This document shows positions 43,301 to 52,300 of a stretch of DNA of 64,000 bases, one piece after another; within the stretch, counting starts at the first letter, position 1; every line of letters begins with the position of its first letter. The position numbers and the translations under genes were made by a program. The stretch covers positions 878,001 through 942,000 of the forward strand of contig LR990056.1 in NCBI GenBank assembly GCA_905147135.1, read 5' to 3'. The notes under the pieces were generated by a model. It was not told where the DNA came from. It saw only the letters and a program-made list of their open reading frames with translations, and did not search any database. The DNA comes from Blastobasis lacticolella (taxonomy: Eukaryota; Arthropoda; Insecta; Lepidoptera; Blastobasidae).

Positions 43301-46300
43301 TATTAGCGTGGACGATGACGCAGTGACTGTGCGGACGCGACGCGAGGAATATGTGGGCTCGACGCCTCGACGCCTCGACAAATCATAGAATAAAGCTTTC
43401 CATTAGTATAGAAACTAAAATTTCATAAGTCATTTATTTGACGTATACATAGGCTCAACGGGCTATATATAGGTCAAATAAATACCATATGGTCTCTACA
43501 ACACAGATCTAAAATAACTTAGTCGTGTGGTCATCCATTAGGGGTGTAGTAAAAGACCTATCAAGAAGGTAAAACACTCTGTAGACTGTTTCTGGTACGG
43601 TTTCTCATAAGCAGCCCTTTATGCTGAATATTTTCAACACTGTGTGAATCTCTCATCGAGAAATCAATCAATCATCGAGATTACGGCAAGCCCTCCAGTA
43701 ATGTGGAGAAGGCTCAAGCAGTGGGCTGTTGTGAGCTGTTGGTGGTGTAGAGGCCGGGTCGCTCTTTTCCCTCAAATATGTTTGGATTGGTCAGTAGCTG
43801 GGCCCTGCGTTATACTCGTGAACGGGTGCTGTCTTGGTGGTCGGCTTACTCTTGCTGTAGTTTTAGGTAGTTTTCTCCGTCCGGGTCTGCCTGGCATTGT
43901 CGGGCATAGTCGCCGGGCTATGCCCGGGTCGTTGTCGGCGTGGGGTAAGTGTGGAGCGCCTTAATGTCACTGTCATTCCTTTTGTGCCCGGTGCCCGGTG
44001 TCTCGCCGGAGTAAGCCCTCGTACGCGCTGATCGGTCTGCATGCGTCGCCCCCTACCTGGATGAGCTCGATAACTTCCCTTTGTTTTCCGTTAGATTTTT
44101 GACTTTTGAAAAGAGATTAATTAACGTAATCCTAATTCAATAAATACTTTTTCATTTTCATTTTCATTTCATCCTACCTTCTCCTTCTTGACGATTGAAA
44201 GAGATGCATGCAACTGCGTCGAAGTATCGAGATAAAACAATGTTAACCGTGGTAACAAACCCGATAATATGTATAGAGAAAGTGTAGTGAATAACCACGA
44301 AAGTTTTAAAACCTAGATTGAATGAGATATCTTATATGTAAGTCTGGAAGCATTTGGATAATAAATAAATATTTAACATTTTGTGTTGTCACTTCATGAT
44401 GGAACCCCATTATTATAAATAAATAAACATCCTAATCAACAAATAAATTTTGAATTTGAGTTTGTTGATGTACCTACAATAATGTAATTTATGGGTATTT
44501 ACGACTATAACTGTACTTTTGTGTACGTGATATAATTTAGTATCTACGGCCAGTTTTTCCACGAAGTGCATTTATGGCATTAGAAAACAATTAATCTTCA
44601 TAAATCATCTTGCGAAGACACATTATTAACTATAATAATATGTCGATTATCATTGCGCATTTATAATTTTAATATACGAACGTGCTCTTTTGATCGTGCT
44701 CGTGGTATTGTTGTATAGGTTATATTACTTTGTTTGGCTATAGTGTATTGTTATATGTATTATATCTATGGGCCTCTGTAGCCTGATACAAATAAACAAA
44801 AATAAAATGTTGACTACGTTTATGAGGTCTACAGACTTGGCATAGAAAAGACATCAACGCATCACAAATTTTGAGTTTAAAAACATCAAAATCCGTTCAG
44901 TATTTTTTGCGTGAAGGTGTAACAAACATCCTTACAAACTTTGGCATTTGCCAATATTAATAGGATTTTAATATAAGGCCAATTTCATAGGTAAAGAGAC
45001 TCCATAATAGGATTACCGAGTCAAATAACGTTCTTTCCCATAAAATAAATAAATAAAAATAAAATAAGCCTTTATTGCTGATTGCATTCCTTTTCCTTAA
45101 ATCTAAATTCATTACACTTCGACAACCGATTGCTCTTCTGTACCAGCTTGTCCCTTGACAAAGGCCTCCTCCGACAATCTCCAATTTTCTGTATCCTTTG
45201 CAGTTCGTATCTATAGAGGGCCAGCTATTTTATTGAAGTCGCCTTCGAGTTTGTCGACCTCTACTTCGTTTTTTACCTCCTGGATACCACTCTGTTGTGA
45301 TTTTTGTCCATTTTTCTTTTTTGTGCCTCAACATATGTACGGTCCATTTCCATTTCAGTATTTTATATACTGTTTCCGCTGTTTGGCCGTGCGGTGTCCG
45401 GCAGAGTAGAATAGCACCAACCCCTTACACTCATGGGTGTCGTACAGGCGACTAATGTTTTCGAGGCAAAAGATCAAGAGTCTCCGTAGTCTGGAAAATG
45501 GGCAGCAGCATTTTCAATTGTTATATTTAAACACTGCGATCTCCAACACGCCTGCCAAGCGTGGAGATTATGGCAATAACCTCCCCTTTCGTGGGAGAGG
45601 CCCTAAGTCCTGCAGTGGACTGTTACGGGCTGTGATGATGATATACTGTTTCCAGACTCTTGAATTTCGTAATTTTCTTTATGTCTTTCAGTCTAATTTT
45701 GTCTATTCTCTTAACGCCGACAACACTTCTTTCTATTCCATTCGGGCAAGTTTTTATTTTTTCCAATAGTCGTTTCCTTAAGCTCTACGTCTGGCATCCA
45801 TATGTTAAACATGGATCTTTTCCATATCCCTACCCAAATAGTATTATATGCATTACCGGTCCCATTGAGATGCCTCGTTCCTCTAGTAGGCGCAGACCGC
45901 GGAAATCGCGCGTTATGTCATGAAACTTGAACCGAACAAAGCGAGTGAATTACGCGTACTCGCACTATCCAGTAGTAAACGAGACTGGTACGGCTTCAGA
46001 GTGAAGGGGCAGCGGGCATGGCGATGGGACCACACACGACCCCCCGAAAAAATATTTCTCTATTTGTGACTAAAAAACCGAAAATAAAGTAGGTATGAGA
46101 TTTCCTTGGGTAAATACACATTTATTTATCTGTACTACTATTTCTTTATTTGAGACTTAATGCACAAAGTAGTGCAAAAGTGGACTTTGTAGCTTTATCT
46201 ACCTATCTACCCCGAAAACTGGTAATAAAAATTGCAAGCGGTATTAAAAATTGTTATAAAGAGAAAAAAATTGTTCGTTTTAAAGTAATGGATAAACATA

Positions 46301-49300
46301 AAAACTACTTAACCGATTTCAAAAATTCTTACGGCGTATAAGATAGTCTATAGTTTTTCCCGAAATCAAATGTGGTTCCGACGGGAACGGGTCCAGAACA
46401 TAGAAACCGAATTTTACTAGGAAGAAGTCGCGGCAAAAAGCTAGTTAATGTATCAATGCAAGACTGATTTAAATTTTAAAATGATGTGTATAAATTTGAA
46501 TTGCATGAAATGAAGAATATTTCAGTATTTGATCAACAGTAGAGAGGGGTTGGCCCCCTGTCCGCTGTCCTAACTGCGACCCTGGCAGATCACCTAGCCC
46601 AATAAGTTGCGTCGGCGCGCCGTAACGAAAGTGGCTTGTGTAACAACTCCGGCGCACGCTGGGAAGACGGACACTAGGAACTCTAGTTAGGAATTTGAGG
46701 TGGAGAGTGTTATAATATGTGTGTAATTGGTGTTAATGGACACATTATTCTAACTTAGTAATAGTATTATTCTAACTTAGCAAATGAAGAACTGAAAAAT
46801 AAAAAATTATTTAGTACTTATGTACAAAATATAACGAAAACAATGGAAAATGAAAAAGCAACCGGCGCCTCATCGCCTTCGGCTTACAAATTAAGATAAA
46901 TACAAATAACTTATTAGTCTTTAGGCTAGATTGTAATTTGAATGGTCTACCTTTCAGATAGGTAAGTAGAAAAAAAAACAATTTAAGAAAAAAATCAGTA
47001 CTTATTTCCTTACTTAAAATCATTGAATCATAATCATCATCATCATCATCTTGGCGTTAATGTCCCTTTTGTACTTGTATTGAATAACTTCCTTACCACA
47101 ATTCACAAAGATGAGCAAAATAAATTGCCATAACTTCCAAAGAAGTGGCACTTACCACACAATTTATTGAAATTTTATTGCTTGCATCACTGTACATTGC
47201 AACGGCCATCCTAAAAATGGGACTAGGAAGAATGTATGAGTCATTTTCGTATGATTTACAAATACTATAGAGCGTTCACCTCCGTGGTGACCTTGTGTTG
47301 GCGCCAGCTGAAGACAGTATTAAAAACTAGTATAAAAGGAGCTAACATTACTATGCGCGTCTTTAGAGACGCTAGTTCATCTTATACTGGATTACGGTAA
47401 GTCGATGTGCTGTTGGCTGTACATCGGAGTGCAATCGTGAGGCAGAAGTGACGCTAATGCTCATATAAATTTAGATTGTGTGAAGCCAAGTGGCTAGCCT
47501 TGTATGATCAAAATTTTATGGGTATGTTCCGGGTTTCGTACCGCGTACCTTTGTTGACGAGTTACAAGACGAGTCGAAATATCGGGCTACTCGTCCACAA
47601 AGATACGCGGTTGAAACCCTGGAACATACCCTTGAAATGTGTGATAATAGCCGCTATAGTTTAAAACATTATGTTGGAAGGTGGAAGTTAGATCGATTCC
47701 CGGTTATGCTGTCTTTTAATTCCCGTCGTAAAAGAAGAGTGTTGAAAGTTGAGGGGTGTTTATTTGACGACATATCGCCACAAGGTCCGAATAATAAACT
47801 ACACCCGAGTTACAGAAAATATGATGAACCTTTAAGCATATTTCATGTTGCCACAGTTAGCTATGATGTATGAGTAAAATATGATGAGCAGATTGCTCAA
47901 CTAAACTATCACGCGAAGAACACTCGCAGTAGGGCGAGGGCATAAGTGCGAAAGAGTTCAATTTAGCCTTGTAGTTACTGTGCATAGTCAAGAACTAGGC
48001 AACACAATGGTCCACCACCAGCCATCACCACCATTTATAAGGTGGTAGGACTTTGTCAAGCGTGAGGAGTCCGCCTGGGTGAGTACCACCGCCTTATCTA
48101 TTTCTGCTGACAAGCAACAATGCTTAAATTGTTGTGTTCCGGTTTGAAGGATTAGACAGCCAGCGAAATTATAGGCATGAGGCATTTCATCTTAGTCTTC
48201 ACAGTGTCAACGCACCTGCAGTTATGCATTTTTGTTACCTGCAACCTAAATGTATGAATTGTAGATGTTATCGGTGACAGTTACCACTTACCATCTGGTG
48301 GGCTGTCTGCTCGTTTGTCACACAATACCATAAAAAAGCTATCTCTTATCAAGTCTATCGCGCATAGACGGAAAGACCTAAAACAATGACGTCCCGGGCT
48401 AAAATTCTTTCACTAACTCTGCCATTTATCCAACATAGCGCTGTCTAGTTTTGCTGTCATGTCATGTGTTTGTTAGGTTATTCTCTGATATCTACATTTT
48501 GTTTACACGGTAACTGCATATTGCAATCCCATGTGTAGCTGTAACCAATATATCTGAATAAACAGCCAGCAACACAAGTTGCGACACACGCGTTACTCAA
48601 GCTCGGCAAGACAAACACAACTGTTACAAGGTCAAATTTGTTGTCCCGTTGTACTTATGTGGACATGGATGATTGCCCGATAGGTTATGCGTATACCCTT
48701 GTAACATTATGCATTGTATAGCAATTTTTCTGGTTCTCGTCTGAATGTCTTTTCTTTTATGTAATACGGCAGACAAATAGGCATGCGGATAATTTTCCAG
48801 GGATATAAAAGATGGATGGATTGTGTGACGAGGGATCTCTGTGTGCGAGAAGCGAGCGTGGCGATGACAGTAGATAGGGATGAATGGAGAAAGAAAACAT
48901 ACTGTGCCGACCCCAAATGATGGGACAAGGGCAGGCAAATTATGACATAAACTACATGATATAGGTACTCGGGAAGACTAACTACTACGGAAAGAATTTT
49001 GAAAATTCGTTTGGTAATTCTGAAATTAATTGCGTTCATACTGACATTTACCCTCGTACACAGAGACAGAGGACTTTTTTTTAAATTAGTAGCAGGGCTA
49101 TCTCGATTTTTATGAATTCACATAGCGCCATCTAGCCCCAACCTAGCTAAGCTAAGTTAGATAACTGATGTACGACTTAAATACTTTAAAATAAATACTC
49201 ATTATCCATAGAATACCCCTAGCGGATAATAAAATTCATCATTTCTATTATTGCCCGGCCGGGAATCGAAACCGGGACCTCTTGCGTGGTAGACCGGAAT

Positions 49301-52300
49301 GTTAACCACACACCAGAACAAAGATTATAACATTGAGTATTTTTTCTCAATCTACAACTATAATGTTTCAGCACCTGACTTCACGCGGTGCAAGCAAAAT
49401 GATGCCAAGCTGAACGATTGCCTGAAGGGAGCTGTGCCGGACGCCCTGCGGCGGATGACTCAAGGTAAGGTAGCCTTGTTCTAGCAATAGAATAATTAAT
49501 TCCAACAGTTACCAGAATTTATAATCATCATAAGAGCTGAGTGAGGTCTCTTTTACACACTATGCCACATCTATATACAACGACTCTTGTTTCTTCTATT
49601 CGTGTATCTTTGTATAGTTGTTGTTTCGTCATTTCATGTTGTTGGTTTTCAATGGTTTAGTTTGTGCATTTTTTTGATCACGGTTAATGGAAATCCAATT
49701 TGATGTAACTTATTTTTTATTTGTTTCACGGCTCTGGATTCGAGCCACTGGCCTCAAATAATACCTGTATTGTTGGAGATCAGTTACAAACCCCTTTTTA
49801 AGCCATTATGTTATGTGTTTGTGGTGTTATTGTGTGTAAATAAATGTATTCTAGTCTAACCTATTTTTTTAAGAGTTTATTATTAGCTACTTTGGATTCG
49901 GTAGAGAAGAGTGCTAGGGCTTAAGGGCTTATGGAACGTACCCAAATACTAAGCTACAAAGCCTATGCGTATGGTTGCGCGTCTGTCGGTATTTTGAACG
50001 TTTAATTTCGGGGAGTGGCTGAAGCTTCTTTCCGCCTTCGGGGCACAAGAAGTGAGCAGATGTTCCACCCTTATGTCCCATCTGCCAGACTGGGAGATTA
50101 TAGCAATAATAATCATCCGGTTGTTCCCGGGCAACCGGGCATCTGGTTGTGCTTCTGTGGTCGCGCTCGGTCGACTAACTGCATCGATTGAGTTCTAACT
50201 TCTGATTTTGGCTTTTGAGGCCCAGACCACAAAAATGAGATGGCTATCAAATTCCGTGTATATTTACGTATACCTTTTTAAAAGTATGCACCTTGTTTCC
50301 TACCGCGTACCTAAGTTTATGAGTAGCGTAGGTTAGTCATAATTAATTAAAAAATTTGAGTATTTACTCATAAAAGATACTAATGCAATTACAGGCATCC
50401 CCTCCCTCTCCGTGCCTTCCCTGGAGCCTCTGCTAGTGGACTCCATTGCCATCGAATCCGGCGCAGGCCCGGTCACCATCACACAGGACTACAAGCGAAT
50501 CAAGCTGCACGGCCTCACCACCTCCAAGTTAACTACTTACAAGTGAGATTCCCCTCTTTTAGCTCGATGGTCAACAGGCACATACTCGTACACAGGTTAC
50601 AGGCATGAAGCATTTTAGGCATTTCATCATAGTCCACGCAGTGACTGACGCACCTGCGGTTCTGCATTTTTATTGCCTATAACCTAAACGTAGGAATTAT
50701 GATGTTATGGCCCATAGTTCCCACTAAGCATCAGGTGGGCTGTCTGCTCATTTGTCTTTCTGCAAAAGAATAAAAAAATGGTTTCGCCTCCAAAACTCCT
50801 GTTGTAATCATCATCATCCTGGCGCAATCCTTGTTGTGTTCTGGCGCGGCGCGCTTGGGACCTGGGGCCTTTCTACTCTCCTTGTCCACTCGGACTGCGA
50901 TATTTATTTATTTATTAAAAGTTTATGCACTAAAGGTACATTCGCGGACTTAAAACTAAAGTAGCCAGTGAACAGTGAAAAAAAAAATTCTTAGTAGTGA
51001 GTTTTTGCCACCTGTTTAACTACGTCAAGCCATCGCTGCTTGTGCGCTCTTTTTCCGTGCCTAGCGGAAGTGTATTTATTTATATGAGGTTTTCAAAGCG
51101 GCACTGGGTGTAGAAGCAGCGTGCTTGCGAGACCGATATGGTTATTAAACTTTGTAGCTTGAGCAACGCTCGATAAGTTCGGGAACAGGATGAGTGGCCG
51201 TATCAAACTTTAAGACTAGTCGATCTATCTTCAGCACCGCCACTCACACAAGCTGGCCACTCATTAGGCTTGCCTTCTAAGGCACTGTCCTAATTGGCAA
51301 TGGTCGTGCGACGATGGTCATACGACGGGGGGTTTGACGTCTCCTATTTGTCGGGCGACGTCGATCGTACGATCATGGACGCACGACCGTTCTCAATTAG
51401 GACAATGTCTTATACAGGACATTGAGCAAGGTCTGCCGCTGGGGACCGTCAGACATGAACAGTCTCGGGTGTCAATTGGTCACGACGCGAAGGTTCGACA
51501 GAACGTTTCTCGCTCGTACGATTCGGATGTGGAATGAGCTCCCAGCCACAGTGTTTCCTTTGGACTATGACATGGGATCGTTCAAGAGGTATATTAGAGG
51601 TCTCTTCAGAGGCGGGCAACGCATCAGTGACTCCTCTGGTGTTGCTGATGTCCATAGGCGGCGGTGACCACTTTCCATCAGGTGGCCCGCTTGCCTGTTT
51701 GCCTGCCGTATAACATAAAAAAAATATATATATATCTCATGACGGTATCTTACTTTATTTCCAGGGCCGACCTGAAGCACTACCGGCTGCGCACTGACTC
51801 CCTGACACCAAAGATGGAGTTCATAGCGGACTACGTGATGCGCGGACGCATCCTGGTGCTGCCCATACAGGGGAAGGGCATCGCCAATATCACAATGGGT
51901 ATACATACATACATACTCACACCCATATCATTATCTTCTTCAGTTCATCGTTAGCAGTCAATCCCGGTGTCCGTCGATAGTTCGTTCGCTATGGGTACGC
52001 TCGTCTTTTTATAGGCTAGGGAGGCACACGGACGTACGATCCACCTGATGGAAAGCGGCAACTGTCGTCCAGGACATCTGCAACCTAGGCGGATGCGACC
52101 TTAATGTCTTTTAAATAACTTTAGAAGAATTCCACATCTTATACATGCGTGGTAAAAGGGCTCGGTAGTTAGATGCCAGGCATCTAGATGACGTGGCTAA
52201 AATCTATCCATCATCTAACAGGAAAGCGCTTTCAGATTTACTAAAAAGCACCTAGCACTAGAATCTAGAATAATACACTCCGCAATCGCTTATTCCACCC

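Noticed and set aside
43644..43964. 106-codon frame starting MNLSSRNQSI
   Set aside because: Overlaps a LINE-derived block that recurs inverted at 55345-55435; no domain.
45437..45769. Recurrent open frame starting MSRRLMFSRQKIKSLRSLEN-like, also at 21641, 27936 and 38102
   Set aside because: It is simply the SINE3 body read in one frame; the element is a retroposon with target duplications and no coding role.
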